Source: Branchiostoma floridae
Lineage: Eukaryota > Chordata > Leptocardii > Amphioxiformes > Branchiostomatidae
Length of the DNA: 64,000 bases
Direction: 5' to 3'
Assembly (NCBI RefSeq): GCF_000003815.2
Contig: NC_049982.1
Coordinates: 28,146,329 to 28,210,328 of the forward strand
Numbering within the stretch: position 1 is the first letter of the stretch; every line of letters starts with the position of its first letter. Position numbers and translations under genes: made by a program. This document shows, piece after piece, positions 37,466 through 50,297 of this stretch. The notes beneath the pieces were generated by a model. It was not told the DNA's origin. It searched no databases and saw only the letters and a list, made by a program, of their open reading frames with translations.

Positions 37466-38762
37466 TCCTATAGATAGGCATTGTTAAGAAATTCCTGTAT
37501 ACTAAGGCATCATCACTCCACTAGAAGTGTTGTTCAAGTACGGTATCCAAGGTGGAGCTCTTGACTGGTTCGCTTCCTACCTCTCCGGAAGACAGCACTG
37601 TACTTCTGTAAATGGAGTCCTTTCTAGCTTCCACACAGTGAAGTACGGCGTTCCACAAGGCTCGATTTTGGGACCACTTTTATTCATTATTTATGTAAAT
37701 GACATGCCTAACTGTATTCAAAATTGTGAAATTTCAATGTATGCCGATGATACGGTTATTCACTTCAGCAGCAAGGATTCTGGGACCATCGAGAATGCCC
37801 TTCAGACAGATCTCGAAAGGTTGTCTCAATGGTTTGCAGTGAACTATCTGTCGATAAACGAAGGAAAGTGCAAGTGTATGCTAATAGGTACAGATAAAAA
37901 ACTGAAAACTTGTACAAACCCCAGATTGGCCGTAAATGGTCAATTTATCAATCTATGCTACATGTACAAATACTTGGGTATATTCATTGATAATCAACTG
38001 AATTGGAAGCGGCACGTCAAAGACGTCCTTAGCAAGTTAAGACGAGCATTAAGTATTATGAAACATGTCAGTCCATTTGTATCTACATCAGCACTTCGTA
38101 CTCTATACAATACAATCTTCCTGCCGTACATCACATATGGAAGTACTGTTTGGGATACTGCACCGGAGCAAGACCTTCAAAAACTCCAACGAATGCAGAA
38201 CAGGGCCGGGAAGCTGCTACTGAGGGCCCACTACAGAACACCCTCGGCCGAAGTGCTGACTCGTCTCGGATGGAAAAACATCAAATCCATACACAGACAA
38301 CAGAAGGCGTTGCTCACATACAAAGCTCTAAACAACTTACTGCCAGTCTACATGAGGAACTTGTTTACATACTGTAGGGAAAGGTCAACTAGATCAACGC
38401 GACAAAGCGAATCCAACCTACTATACTTACCCATGGTCCACAGGGAAGCGTATCGAAGATGTATAACGTACTCAGGCACAGTTCTGTGGAATAGTCTGAG
38501 AGAGAACGTGAGGCAGGCGCCCTCTTTATCGTCGTTTAAGAACTTAACTCGACTAGAAATTATGTAACTATGGACTATGAGATGGACTGATATTATGTTG
38601 AAGACGAAAGGATCTATGGAATGGTGAATTGTATGATGATGAATTGTATCTTTTGTGTAGTGCATTGTATTTAGAAGGTATTTAGACCTCTGACCTCCTC
38701 CACCCTTGAAATCTTGAAAAACGGCTCAGGCCGAATGATGTATCAAGGTTAAATAAAGGTTG

Positions 38763-38798
<36 letters not shown>

Positions 38799-39215
38799 AA
38801 ATGTACCAACAGCAATGAAAGTCAAAGTACCCAACACTAGTTTCTCTCAAGATCCAGCTCCACTCTACTACACTACTCAACGTTATGTTTACCACTACGT
38901 TTTCGTTCAGTCAATATGTTAACATACACTTATGTCTATAGCCATACGCTGACAATACCGAACCATTGTAAAGATCTCATTTGTTACCATCCACTATCAT
39001 TTTGTTATGCTTTTTCTCCTCATAGTTTGGACATGATTTGTCACCTATTTATTTATTTATATATTTTAACCTATCTTCATTAGAGTTAAGTCATGAGTTA
39101 AGTTATGTTATTTGATTTACGTTACTACGTACTTGTACTCCATGCACGCGGCAGTGCCGAATGTGCCGCCGTTTTTAAGGCGAATAAAGTTCAAAGTTCA
39201 AAGTTCAAGGAGAGG
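37466..39215 (+). mobile_element. LINE-A tail, second copy, interrupted by LINE-B
   Basis: 37466-37516 repeats 37150-37200 (tatagataggca...ttcctgtat), and 38797-39215 repeats 37200-37430 (gaaaatgta...tcaaagta, cgttatgtttacca). It then continues to a complete 3' end with gttcaaa repeats after ggcgaataaa. The two halves are separated by LINE-B, so LINE-B inserted into this copy. Confidence 0.75.
37517..38796 (+). mobile_element. LINE-B: 5'-truncated non-LTR retrotransposon with poly(A)
   Basis: A 346-codon intact frame (37527-38567) holds the reverse transcriptase core YGVPQGSILGPLLFIIYVND and Y-A-D-D-T, the R-R-A-L-S-I-M-K-H region, and the carboxyl motif S-G-T-V-L-W-N-S-L. The N-terminal half of RT and the endonuclease are absent. 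After the stop come a 3' UTR, aataaa, and about 33 A residues at 38764-38796. Intact frame and long poly(A) indicate a young insertion. The clade is Jockey/CR1-like by eye. Confidence 0.85.
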
Positions 39216-39719
39216 TATTATCTTGGTCTGTCTGTTTCTCTGATTGTTCGTGTTGTCGTATGGTTCGTATTTTACAGGAGGTGAATAACGGACACCAAGG
39301 TAAGGTCACAACAAGTAAATTCTATTGATGACATCAGAGCGTGCATTGATTTTTTCCTGATTTAAAAGAAGAATTAAATGGTAGAGATTTTCTATCGGAG
39401 ATATCGGTTGCCTAATTAGCATAGTATTTAACGATAATGCCATTGGAATGTGTCATATTTGTATACAGTATAAATATTCATGCCAAAATGCAGTTTGTGA
39501 ATTGGAACGAGAAACTTCTTTGTAAAACGAGTTTTTTTGGGAGGGGGCTAAATTACTAGAGGGGACGAGTCGAGTGTTGCCAAACTCTTTGTCAGATTTG
39601 TCTTGGGAGGGTGGTATCACAAAGTTATATATATGGGGGGGGGGGGGCTTTCGGTCAGCGAAAAAACGTTTCGCCTCCTCTTTATTACTTTAAACTGCGT
39701 GAACCATGTCAAAGCTTCG
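39216..39719. other. Spacer
   Basis: No gene supported. A G10 tract lies near 39637. Confidence 0.4.
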
Positions 39720-40999
39720 CTACGTCATAGTCGGACGTTTCAACTTCCGGATGGAATGACATTAAATGTCGTGCCAGAAAGCATGCTGTTCACTTGACTA
39801 CCGCTAGAGGCCTTACGTGAGATGGATATGTATACGTAAGACACATGTTTCTATGTGTGCGATGGATACTTGTGTGTATCTCCGTTTACATTCACAATTC
39901 TCAGCAGTGTCTACCTCTCGTCACCTACTTAAAAACGGAGGTATTGTTTTTGGCGTGTCTGTCTGTCTACAGTAGCTATGGATGAATAATGACAGTTGGT
40001 AACCATTAATATCGTAGTAAAGCAAAGGTCAAGGTCAAAACTATTATTATTCTATATATCAGGATGGGTGACCTTCATCGCGTGTAAAGGTCAATTATGG
40101 GCCTTTGGTGGCCTTTTCTGACACTGCAGCAAAACTTCCTTTTTACTAATTTTTTTTTATACTAGACATGGTGCTGTCTTGAATTTTGGTACCAAATGAC
40201 CTTTAAAATAATGAAAACGTGGTGCAGGTTTTATCCCTCAGCAGTTTGTTTTAAAACTGTTGCGGCCTTTTGCTTAACATTTTTCAAGCGGATAGCTGGA
40301 GAGAGAAAGGCTGGATTTATTTTCACGATTACTAGGAATGTCCAGATATGCACTGCTACTTTACCCTCTGACCCATGGTTTTCTATAACAACTGCCTATT
40401 CATTGTATGTCATAGATTCATTTCCTATATGTTAGAAAGAATACGCAAGACATGTTCGCGCACACCAAGCTTGTTTGATGATCTCTCCAACAGTACATAG
40501 AGGTCCAGGTGAGTTACATCAAACCAGAAGCCAAGTCTGTATCATTCATAGTACTAAGATGTGAAGTTGTCAAATTGAATACAAGTCTAAAACGTATTTT
40601 GTTAATTCTGAACGTGGCATTGACAAATCCCTGCATTAACTACATTGGAACATGTTACTAGTATGTAACAGACAGAATGGTTTAAATGTACTTGATATCG
40701 ATCAGGAGCAATGGTGATAATTATGATGCTAAAGTCTTTATTTTTCCAAAGTGTTTGGAAAACAACGATTCTGAAACAGTGAACCCTTAATCCTCAATTG
40801 CAAATCGAGGCATTGTTCCTTGGTGTCTGTAAATTTGTGGTGACGGAAAGCTTTTATTCCAATTAACAGTGGTAAAAGTTGGGCCTTATATGAGCCTTTT
40901 GATGTTATGTTTGTGTTCCGAGAGTTTTTTCTTTCTTCCAAAAACATGATACACGATACGTATGATACGTATACGCGACTCATATATAATTGTAAAAGT

Positions 41000-41197
41000 T
41001 GACATGCATGTTAGCATCAAAGTTTAATATATTTCTTCAAACACAACAGCAGCACACCCGGTACTATCTGGGACTAAAGCATACAAGCTAAGCTTGTTCA
41101 CGCAATGAAGCATTACTGGACGATCAGTCGGATTGGTGTTCACGGCTTCTCGTGAAGGCAGCTGGTCCAGTGCTTACAGCTGTGGATGAATAGCATC
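41000..41197 (-). other. 3' UTR exon of propeptide gene 2
   Basis: Acceptor at the complement of 41198-41200. The exon starts gatgctattcatccacagct and ends after ATTAAA (complement of 41023-41028). Closely similar to 31800-31996. Confidence 0.65.
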
Positions 41198-41717
41198 CTG
41201 AAACGCGGAGAGCAAAATGAAATGATATCTCAATAATGAAACTTGTAATTCTATGTTGATTGGATTACATGGATGCCATCCGTGCATGTATTTTGGGCAG
41301 TTGAAAAAATAAGTTTTCAACCAGACTGTTAATCGTTCAAATTAGCTGTAAAATGAGCAAATACATGCTGAAAATGGCAACAAAAAATATCGTTGTATAG
41401 AGTGGTGCCTATCTCCACGTCCATGGCCCTTGTGCTGCATACGATCACTATAGCAGGGGAAAATTCTACTACTAATGGGATGTGTTTAACTCCCATACTC
41501 GTACTCATAAGAGAGAAAACAGTATGTGCGATTTTTTCCTGTTTTCAGTAAGACTCGGTGGAGGTTTAAGTTAAACCCGCGACATCTGAACACCTTACCC
41601 ACTAAGTCATTGTGCTGGTTAGATGTGTTCGGTAAACTGTAACCTTACACTGTGATTGTAACACTACAAAGATGTCTCATGTTGAGTTTAAAAATGCACC
41701 ATGTGTTATTACCTCTG

Positions 41718-43373
41718 TCAGGCTTCTCCATCCAGGCGCTGCGGGATCTCTTCGAAACGATCCTTCACTGGGTCATCCCCTGCACAAAACATAGCAACAT
41801 GGTAGTTTTCATTCTGGATAAAATTTAAAGATAATTTCCAGTACATCAACCTAATCTTTTTCTGCTGTGACGCAATGTTATTTTATGTATTTAACATACA
41901 CTATCATAATTCCACCAGGTGCCAATATACCGCCACATCGAAAAACGTTGTTAACGAGGCCTTCCTAAGATTGCCTTCAACTCCTAAATATCTGAATTGT
42001 ATTATATTTAAGATATTTAATATAAGGTGTTCAAGACAATCTTGAGAAGGCCTCTATAACAACGTTTTTTTTGAGGTGGCGGTATAATGGCACCTGGTGG
42101 AATTATGATAGTCGATGTTAAATGAAACATGACTCAGACGTCGATCATTGAGGTTTCAGGGTTGGCTAAATTGGCATTTTGACTTTCCGTTGTTTTCTCA
42201 TTAATGAATTAAGAAAGAATGGAACTGTAACGCATATTGATAGATCGGCATGAAAGAATTCTAAATCTGATTTTTTGGGGGCCATATGGATGACGTCATC
42301 AGGTTTTATTGCCCCTAATATTATTTTTTCTATGAGAAAATACAAGACTTTGGTACATACCACCGCAATGAAACTATGTTTTTCATGTGCATAATGATGA
42401 AGGCTACAAGCTCTTGTTTGCGCCAATCGATATCTGCTAATGATCTGTAGCTATTAGAAAATAATTGTTTCCATCTAATTATAAAAAATCATTTTCTAAT
42501 AATTACAGATCATTAGCAGATATCGATTGGCGCAGAAAGTCTATGGAGCCCTCCATCCTTATGTAGAAGACTTCTACATAACGTGACGTCACGAAATTAA
42601 GGCAAGCATTGGCTGTTTATACATTTTATAGTATGTTACCAAATATCATAAGTAAACAACCGTTTATCAGTTCGAATCTGTTGTTGATGCGTTTTTGATA
42701 ATTGTACAGAGCTTTTGATGGCAACACTGCGATTTCTAAAAACATGTTCATCTGTACATCATACGTTGCACATCAGTGTGACCTTATTGGGCAATTAACA
42801 CAAGTTTGCAAAATTGCAGCACAGTCTAGTTACCATGCAAACTAACATATGTATGTATGTATATGCATGTACACAAAAACAAAAACTTTCCATAATGCCA
42901 TTATCATACAATATGCATAGATATTGAAGACACAGAAGGCATATTGTCATATCCAAGATACACATGTATTCTTCTTAGTTAAATAGCCCAATACATTTGT
43001 AGTTGTACCCTGAGCACAATGTACTTTTATGTCATATCATCAGTAAGGCAAGCGCTTTGCAGTAGCCCAGGTCTAGCTTAGGCCATGTTGATTTGACAAT
43101 ATGGATGACATCCTTGGGTAACAGAAAAAACTGATGCGAGCGTACGAATTTAAAAAAAAAATTGTCAAAGAATGCCTTTATCACAAAATCTATAAGTGGG
43201 CGGAAACGGATTGTTGAAGAAATTAAATTACCTTCCAACGCAGTTCGCTTTTGGCGATCAACAACCCCGGCGATTCGACGCCGGCGCCTGCCAGAACTTG
43301 TATTTTCAGCCTGGTCGAACATCATGGCCACAGTCAGGGCCACGACCAACAGGATGGCGACAGACTTCTGCAT
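41718..43373 (-). CDS. Secreted propeptide gene 2 (novel three-member family)
   Basis: Exons 43373-43232 and 41779-41718 join in phase, 67 residues. A methionine 12 codons upstream is also in frame, but the other members start at the equivalent of M-Q-K-S, next to the same caggtaaaaccatg context, so I chose that. Signal peptide core VAILLVVALTVAMM, then a five-Arg cluster (G-R-R-R-R-R-I), R-Q-K-R as the processing site, and a 24-residue acidic end with L-E-G-D-D-P-V-K-D-R-F-E-E-I-P-Q-R. The stop TGA is followed by a donor, and the 3' UTR exon lies at 41197-41000. Two palindromic elements sit in intron 1. Relative to gene 1 the acidic peptide is two residues shorter, with charge and the IPQ block kept. 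Same uncertainty on function. Confidence 0.8.
41889..42125. mobile_element. Palindromic MITE in intron 1 of propeptide gene 2
   Basis: Left atttaacatacactatcata and right tatgatagtcgatgttaaat pair. Pairing continues inward through ccaccaggtgcc, accgccac and gaaggcctc-type blocks over about 95 bp per arm. Confidence 0.8.
42424..42532. mobile_element. Palindromic element, 30-bp perfect arms
   Basis: gcgccaatcgatatctgcta(atgatctgta) is followed 50 bp later by its exact reverse complement. A/T-rich partial pairing continues inward. No target duplication could be seen. Confidence 0.75.
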
Positions 43374-43399
43374 GGTTTTACCTGTAAAACCAGGAGTAA

Positions 43400-45235
43400 A
43401 TAGTCTCATTTGTGTACCCGATATACACGGGGCGAAAATAAGCCCTTTCGCACATTTTAGTACGCGTTTATTTTTATTGCAGCAACAGATCTAGAGATTG
43501 TAGGTTATATGTCACAGGTGAAGAAGGCTTGACTTGACTTGACTTGATTCTCACAATGATTCTATTAAGATCCACAATGACTTGTAAACACTAGAAAGGC
43601 CGACATTTCCTTGAGAGCAATCGCAGCATATTTCAGCCATCTCCCTCCACATGCAACAACAAAATCACCCATTTGAAAAATCACTTTTACTAATGACGGT
43701 TCAACCCAAAAATGTATCAAACAAAATCCCCCTGTGCAAGAATGGACTCCAGTACACCCCATGTGAATTTGCACAATAGACCAGTCCAGAAATAATCCCA
43801 CTGAAAACATGGCCTTTTTAATAACAAACCGAATCCAAAATTGAAGTTAGCAAAAAGGTCCCACGTGCATGAAAAAGGTATAATAGACCAGTCATAATCA
43901 CAAAAGTTCAAAAATGCTTTTAGAAAATGCTTCATCCGTGCAAGAACCCGTCCAGGAACAATTGAGATAACGTGTTTTGAAGATTTGACAGGAGAAGAAG
44001 AAGAAGAAAGAAGAAACATTACGAATACAATATATTTCACCATACCTATGATATGGCTGAAATATAATAACGTTCCGGACATAGCTATAGGGTATGCAAA
44101 TCGAAATAATGGTCGAGACGAGACTGTTCCTAAGGCCTTGTCATGCCCCGACCAGTGCCTGCCCCATTCCGTGCCCATTCAGGCCCGAAAAACAAAGATG
44201 GCGGGGCTGCAGGAAAAAAAGCACGTTGGACAGACTCCTCCACTAAAAACACTAAGCTCCGCCCCATAGCACAGTATGGGACAAGGACCCCTGTGTGCCC
44301 AGAACTGTGCGCGATTGGGCACGGTCCGTGCTTTTGCCCTAGGCACAGTTTGGGGCACGCGGGGACTGCCCCAAACTGTGCCTAGGCACGGTTTGTGGCA
44401 AGGCACGGTTCGGGGCGCAACAGCCTGCTTTACCTTTGACACATTACTCACAATTCCTGTTGCTGCTCATGTATGATCGAATAAGCGAAAGAGCTTATTG
44501 GGAAATGTTAAGTGCAAATGTCTGTGTAAGGATCAAACAATGGTGACAGGGGTAAAAAAAATCAATTCGGCTTAAATTTTGCAGTGATAATACTTGGTCT
44601 GCAACTCCTCAAAATAGCTTTCTTTTAGGTGAAAACGCATTGTTGGCAAAGTAACTGGCAAATCAAGTTTTCTGGTTATTTCCCCCAATTTTCGCACCCC
44701 AAAAACACGAGAACCATGATGATCATACTTTACGGCATTTTCACTGCAACACCTTCTAACAAATCTTCAAAACAAAACAAGATTTAAATAAACCAACATT
44801 TTAGCAATTACAAGATGGTTATAAAATGTCCAACGAGATAAATTTCAATGATTTTGCAGCCTCGAAGCATTGCAATGTTTCAAGATTCTAAAAAAAAAGG
44901 TAATTTTTGACCCAACTTTGTAACGCTATAAGTGTCACTCTGGAATATTTCTTAGCTTGAAAAGTGTGTCCCATACAGATAAGTTGTATATCTATTGAAT
45001 GCAATGTTGCAAAACTTGTTATCTTTTGGTTTGGTTGTTACGTTGTTGTCCTGAAAGTAGGCCAGTATTAGCATCTTGCCTACATTTGTATTTATTTTAG
45101 CCATGTTCAAAGTAATACATTTAACAAATCAAAACAGAATTTTAACTCAACTTCTTTTCAAACAGATGTCTTTATATTGTCTATCAAATAGATGCTTTTA
45201 GACCTTAAGGGCTAAGAATTTTAGTCAACTGGTTG
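43400..45235. other. Spacer without a supported gene
   Basis: Mostly unique AT-rich sequence. A purine-rich tract (gaagaagaagaag) lies near 43995. A run of ggcacggt/ggcacagt motifs lies at about 44280-44410 and includes the hairpin at 44338. Confidence 0.45.
44338..44386. repeat. Perfect 20-bp hairpin, 9-base loop
   Basis: cctaggcacagtttggggca and its exact reverse complement are separated by nine bases. Flanked by further copies of the aggcacggttt motif. No T-run or gene end is near, so a terminator role is not claimed. Confidence 0.8.
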
Positions 45236-45239
45236 TACC

Positions 45240-48065
45240 CAAAAGAAGGGGTAAAGTCTTGAGCGCCATCTTTTTTACCAAAGCTCGTTTTCTTTTGTGC
45301 TTACTTGACAGACTAGCATACCAAGCCCCTCAATACATTCGTACTATTCCTGTCAGAATAGGTCAAGCATTACATGTAAGTACTTAATACGGCAAGAGGG
45401 GTGGTTTTTACATAACTAACCTTTAAAAATCCTCTCAGCAACGTTTATCCAACGAGGTTTAACCCAGGAGTCGTCCAGAAATCTGTTGCGCACCTGCCTG
45501 GGAGTCAATGTAATGTAATCCTCGGGATCCCTTCCTTTTGTTTTTACCCGTGACATGCGTAGCTTTCCCATTGTCTCACCGTGAACTTGCAACCTTACAC
45601 CTGTTTATGCAAGGATAACATCTAAAGAGCCTGTATAGCAAGTCTCTGTAGCAGGCTTTTCGCTGGACCTTTCTTTGGCTTTTGAAAGACGTGTTGTTTC
45701 CCCGCGGCCGATTCTGATTGCGCACAGTCTATATGATTCTACAAACAACAAGGTACAATTACAAAAGATATACAAACAGAAAACAGTACGCCTACACCGA
45801 AAATAGAGGCCAGCCAAGAATTCTGCGATTGAGGCTAAATAGATGCCATATCAGCGTTACACCAACTTAGCTATACATATATATACTAACAACCATACCC
45901 TGTCTTGAGCATCATCTTTTGTTACCAAAGCTCGTTTCCTTGTGTGCCTACTTGACAGACTAGCATGCCAAGCCACTCAATACATTCGTACTATTCCTGT
46001 CTGTCAGAATAGGTTAAGCACTATATGTAAGTGCTTAACACGGCAAGAGGGGTGGTTTTTACGTAACTAATTATAACCTTTATAAATGCCCTCAGCGACG
46101 TTTATCAGACGACGTTTAACCCAGCCGTCGTCCCTGAGAAATCTGTTGCGCACCTGCCTGGGAGGCAATGTAATGTAAACAGTGAGTCTACTCCTGATCC
46201 CTTCCTTTTGTTTTCACCCGTGACATTGTCTCATTGTCTCGCCCTGAACTTGTAACCTTACACCTGTTTATGCAAGGATAAGCTCTAAAGGGCCTGTATA
46301 GCAAGTCTCCGTAGCAGGTTTCTTGCTGGGACTTTTTAACACGAAAAAAAAAGAGTGATTTTACTTAACTAACATTTAAAAAGCCTATCAGGAACGTTTA
46401 TCAGACGACGTTTAACCCAGCAGTCGTCCCCGAGAAATCTGTTGCGCACCTGCCTGGGAGGCAATGTAATGTAACCCTTCTTCCTTTTGTTTCTACCCTT
46501 GACATAAGTAGATTTCCCATTGTATGACCGTGACATTGTAACATAACACATGTTTATACAATGATAAGATGGCCTGTATAGCAAGTATCTGTAGCATGCT
46601 TCTTGCTGAGCCTCTTTATGGCTTTTAAAATACATGTTGTCTCACCGATTACATATTAGTTCTGATCGATCTATTCATCTTTTTTTTTTTTTAAATTTTC
46701 AAAAAGACACAACAAAGACATTTTCCCCCATTATATTAGTGCAACAAATTTGCCATGCAACATTGGAAACCCATGAAAGTACTCAAAGCCCTATTCAGAC
46801 CAAATCTTGCCAAGTTGCCATCTGGGACTGTACTGGAAGCTGTTGAATTGTGAAACTGAAATACTTCGCGGCTGCGTCAGACTTTATGAGCCCCAAACAT
46901 CGTATGTTGCATGGGTGTTGTGTGTGACTTAGTAATGGTTGGGGTTGTCTTTTGTTAGTTGTCATTTAGAGTTAGGCTTATTCTGAACTTTGTTCAGAAA
47001 TCACCATTTGTGCTTTTCTGGAAAAAAAAAGAAAGCTCTGGCTAACGCAGTCAGTCTTGTACACCTTTTTGCTTGTATTCAAGGCTCATTTCCTTCTCCC
47101 TACTTTACTCTAAAACTCGGAGTGTCTAGTCCTATTTTGTTCAGGAAAGTTACACTAGGTTAAGTGCTGTTATCTTGTACGTATCTCAAGGCAGCTTTTC
47201 GGTGGCATAAGATAGTATCATAAGCTGGCTAAGGAGTGAAAACGACGTCCAAGATGTGTCCATTAGTGGTGGCGAATGAACACTCCTATAGGCCGACTAC
47301 AATCCTTTGCCAGCTTATGATACTATCTTGAGCCATCGTAGGTTATGCTTGAGGATTGATCTTGAACTATATGATAGATCCGTGTGTACATGAAACAGAT
47401 GTCAGCGTTTCATTAACCTTGCTATAGATACATATACTTAAAACCATACCTTGTTTTGAGCACCATCTTTTTGTTGGCAATCCTCGTTTCCTTGTGTGCC
47501 TACTTGACAGACTAGCATACCAAACCACTCAATACATTTGCACTATTCCTGTTAGAATAGGTCAAGCGTTACATGTAAGTGCTTAACTCGAAAAAAAGGG
47601 GTGTTTTTTTTACATATTAAGAACTAACCTTTAAAAATCCTCTCAGCGACGTTTATCAGACGAGGTTTAACCCAGGAGTCGTCCAGAAATCTGTTGCGCA
47701 CCTGCCTGGGAGGCAATGTAATGTAAAACGCCGGATCCCTTCCTTTTGTCTTAGCCGTGACATGCGTAGTTTTGTCAATGTCTCACTCTGACATTCTAAA
47801 CTAACACCTGTTTATGCAAGGATAGGCTCCGAAAGGCCTGTATAGCAAGTCTCCGTAGCAGGCTTCTTGCTGAGCATTTTTATGGCTTTTGAAATACGTG
47901 TTGTTTCCCCGATTACACATCAATTCTGATTGCACACAGTCAACATTCTAAAATTCTATAAGCAACAAGGTTCACTTACAACTGATATACAAATAGAAAA
48001 CAGTGCGGCTAAACCAAAAATAGAGGCCAGCCAACAACTCTGCGATTGAGGCTAAATAGATGCAA
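45240..48065 (-). repeat. Four-copy tandem array with candidate small exons
   Basis: Copies start near 45240, 45873, 46335 (short) and 47420. Each shares, on the minus strand, a block that reads like CYGDLLYRPFRAYPCINRC (ending 47808, 45601, 46264 and about 46550) before CAG/GTGTnAG donor-like sites. Each then has a second block starting cag/gtgcgcaacagattt (from 47701, 45493 and equivalents). The second block reads V-R-N-R-F-L-D-D-S-W-V-K-P-R in one frame and R-C-A-T-D-F-W-T-T-P-G-L-N-L-V-stop in the frame expected after splicing. A 3-base indel separates copies 1/4 from 2/3. No signal-peptide exon was found. Could be tandem exons of an unseen minus-strand gene or non-coding repeats. Confidence 0.55.
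47209..47329. mobile_element. Short hairpin MITE-like element
   Basis: aagatagtatcataagctgg and its reverse complement ccagcttatgatactatctt flank about 80 bp. Inner ggagtg/cactcc pairing is also present. It sits between tandem-array copies 3 and 4. Confidence 0.65.
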
Positions 48066-49230
48066 GGTAGGTAATGCCGAATCCAAGATGGCCGCCGTTC
48101 ATCTAATGTTGCACGTCAAGTTGAATTTTGTTGTCATAATTTTGCTTTCTTTATGTTGTCTCACTGGCCTTCTACGCTTTTGCTCATTTGTGTGTAGTGT
48201 TTTACTAATATATCGGTTAATGGTGTCAGAACTCTATGAAAATAAGGATAATATTTATTGCATATCATTTATCTTTATTGCATCGCTGACATTTCAACTT
48301 CCGGATGGAATGACATTGAATGTGGTGCCAGAAAGCCTGCCGTTCACTTGACTATCGCTAGAGGCCTTGCGTGAGATGGATACGTTAGACACGTGTTACT
48401 ATGCGTAAGATGGAAACTAGTATGTATCTCTGAGTCAGCTAATTTGTTTCTGTTGCATGTAGCACTATCAAACACATTTCTCAGCAGTGTCTACCTCTCA
48501 TCACCTACGTAAAAAACGGAGGTATTGTTTTCGGCGTGTTTGTCTGTATTTTTGAGTCTCCGGATAAGTTTGTCTGAAGAAGCCATGCATGGCTAATGAC
48601 ATTTGGTAAGCATATTCGTCTTTGGCAAACAGATGTCAACTTCAAAACTATCATTTGCCGTATCTTATTACCTGGATGTGTGACTTGTCAAGGTCAAGTA
48701 TTGGCCTTCTGGTGGCTTTCCCTGATACTGTAGCAGAAGATGTTTATTTATTTATTTTTTAAACTTGTGCATGCTGCGATTTGGATTTTTGGTGGCAAAT
48801 GACTTTTGATGTCATTAAAAAGTTGCACAGGTTTCCCACAGCAGCTTGTTCTGGAAGTGCAGTGGCGTTTTTGTTAAAATCTTTCCAACCGGATAACTGA
48901 AAAAAAAGCCGCTAGATTTTCATTATTACTTCATGCGAATGTCCATGCATGCATTGTCACTTTACCTTTTAAACCTATGGCTTCCTATGACAAATATATA
49001 TATAATGTGTTTTAGGTCCATCTCCTATCTGTTGTAAACAAAACATTCAAAACTTTTCCACGCACACCAAGCTTGTTTGATTATCTCTGCAACAGTACAA
49101 AGAAGTCCAGGTGACTTACATCAAACTAGAAAAAAGTCCATATCATTCGTAATAAGATATGAAGTTGTCAACTAATATAAGTTTAAAAGTCATTTTGGTC
49201 ATTCTGAACGTAAGATGGACGAATCTCCGC

Positions 49231-49473
<243 letters not shown>

Positions 49474-49931
49474 CTGGAAAATGAAAATGATGTCTCAAAA
49501 ATGAGGCCTTGAAGGCTAATGTTGATTTGATTACATGGACGATATTAGTAGATATAGTTTGGAGCTTCGAAACTAACATATAGATTTTACCAATATAGAG
49601 AGATTTGAGGAGCAATAGTCCCTGAAAGATGTACAAAACGACGAAAATTTTAGTCAAAACAAAATTATCCATATCTTTCTCTGTGTAGGGTGGTGTCCAT
49701 CCCAATGTACATAAACCTAAATAGGGGGCTAGTTTTTTGTAGATATAGTGTGTTTTATTGCCATATACACTCAAAGAGCAGGGAAAGCAGTACGATTTTC
49801 CAAGTATTTGGTATACGACTCGGTGTTTTTTTTTTAATCGGGACATGCCGAACACTCTACCCACTAGGCTATTGTGTTGGTTAGACTGTGCATGCGTTTG
49901 GTAAACAGTAACTTACACTGTGATTGTAAAG

Positions 49932-50222
49932 CTAACGGCACAACCCGCCGTGGTGTCTAAGTGCCAAAGCGTGGGCAATCGCACAGAGATTGTACGTTGT
50001 AAGCACGTACAACGCAACGAACGATGCACGCAACCGGTTCACGGCCAGGCGTGGCGTGCAGACCACATACTTACACCTTAGCTTGCGCAACCGTGCGAGA
50101 GACGTGCGTTGAGATTTGCTTTCACCCTGCTCTTGCCAGTTCTTCCCCACGTTTTCGGAAAAACGTGGCGGACATGACTTCCAAAAAACTTACGGGCTAA
50201 ATGCACGTACGGCGGGTTGTGC
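49932..50222. mobile_element. MITE with GGCACAACCCGCCGT ends
   Basis: ggcacaacccgccgt (49937) and acggcgggttgtgcc (ending about 50222) are perfect inverted repeats. ctaac lies on both sides, a possible 5-bp target duplication. GC-rich compared with its surroundings. In intron 2 of propeptide gene 3. Confidence 0.75.
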
Positions 50223-50297
50223 CCCTAACTTAACACTACAAAGATGTCTCATGCTGAGTGTAAAAATCAAAGTGCACCGTGTGTTAATAATAATACC

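Larger units (their letters stand above)
39720..43400. repeat. Duplicated segment, copy 2 (carries propeptide gene 2)
   Basis: Collinear with copies 1 and 3. The left edge shares with copy 3 (48270) a short reading F-Q-L-P-D-G-M-T-L-N-V-V-P-E-S ending at a stop, and then cggaggtattgttttngg. The kept frame may be a relic terminal exon. Confidence 0.75.

Noticed and set aside
37527-38567. 346-codon frame as a host gene
   Set aside because: Reverse transcriptase core motifs and a genomic poly(A) tract identify a LINE copy.
43374-43409. Upstream in-frame start for propeptide gene 2
   Set aside because: The extra 12 residues have no counterpart in the two paralogues, and the conserved start context is at 43373.
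45605-45817. Minus-strand 70-codon frame with a hydrophobic start as a signal-peptide gene
   Set aside because: It crosses an acceptor-like site, is in a different frame from the block kept in the other copies, and is not open in them.
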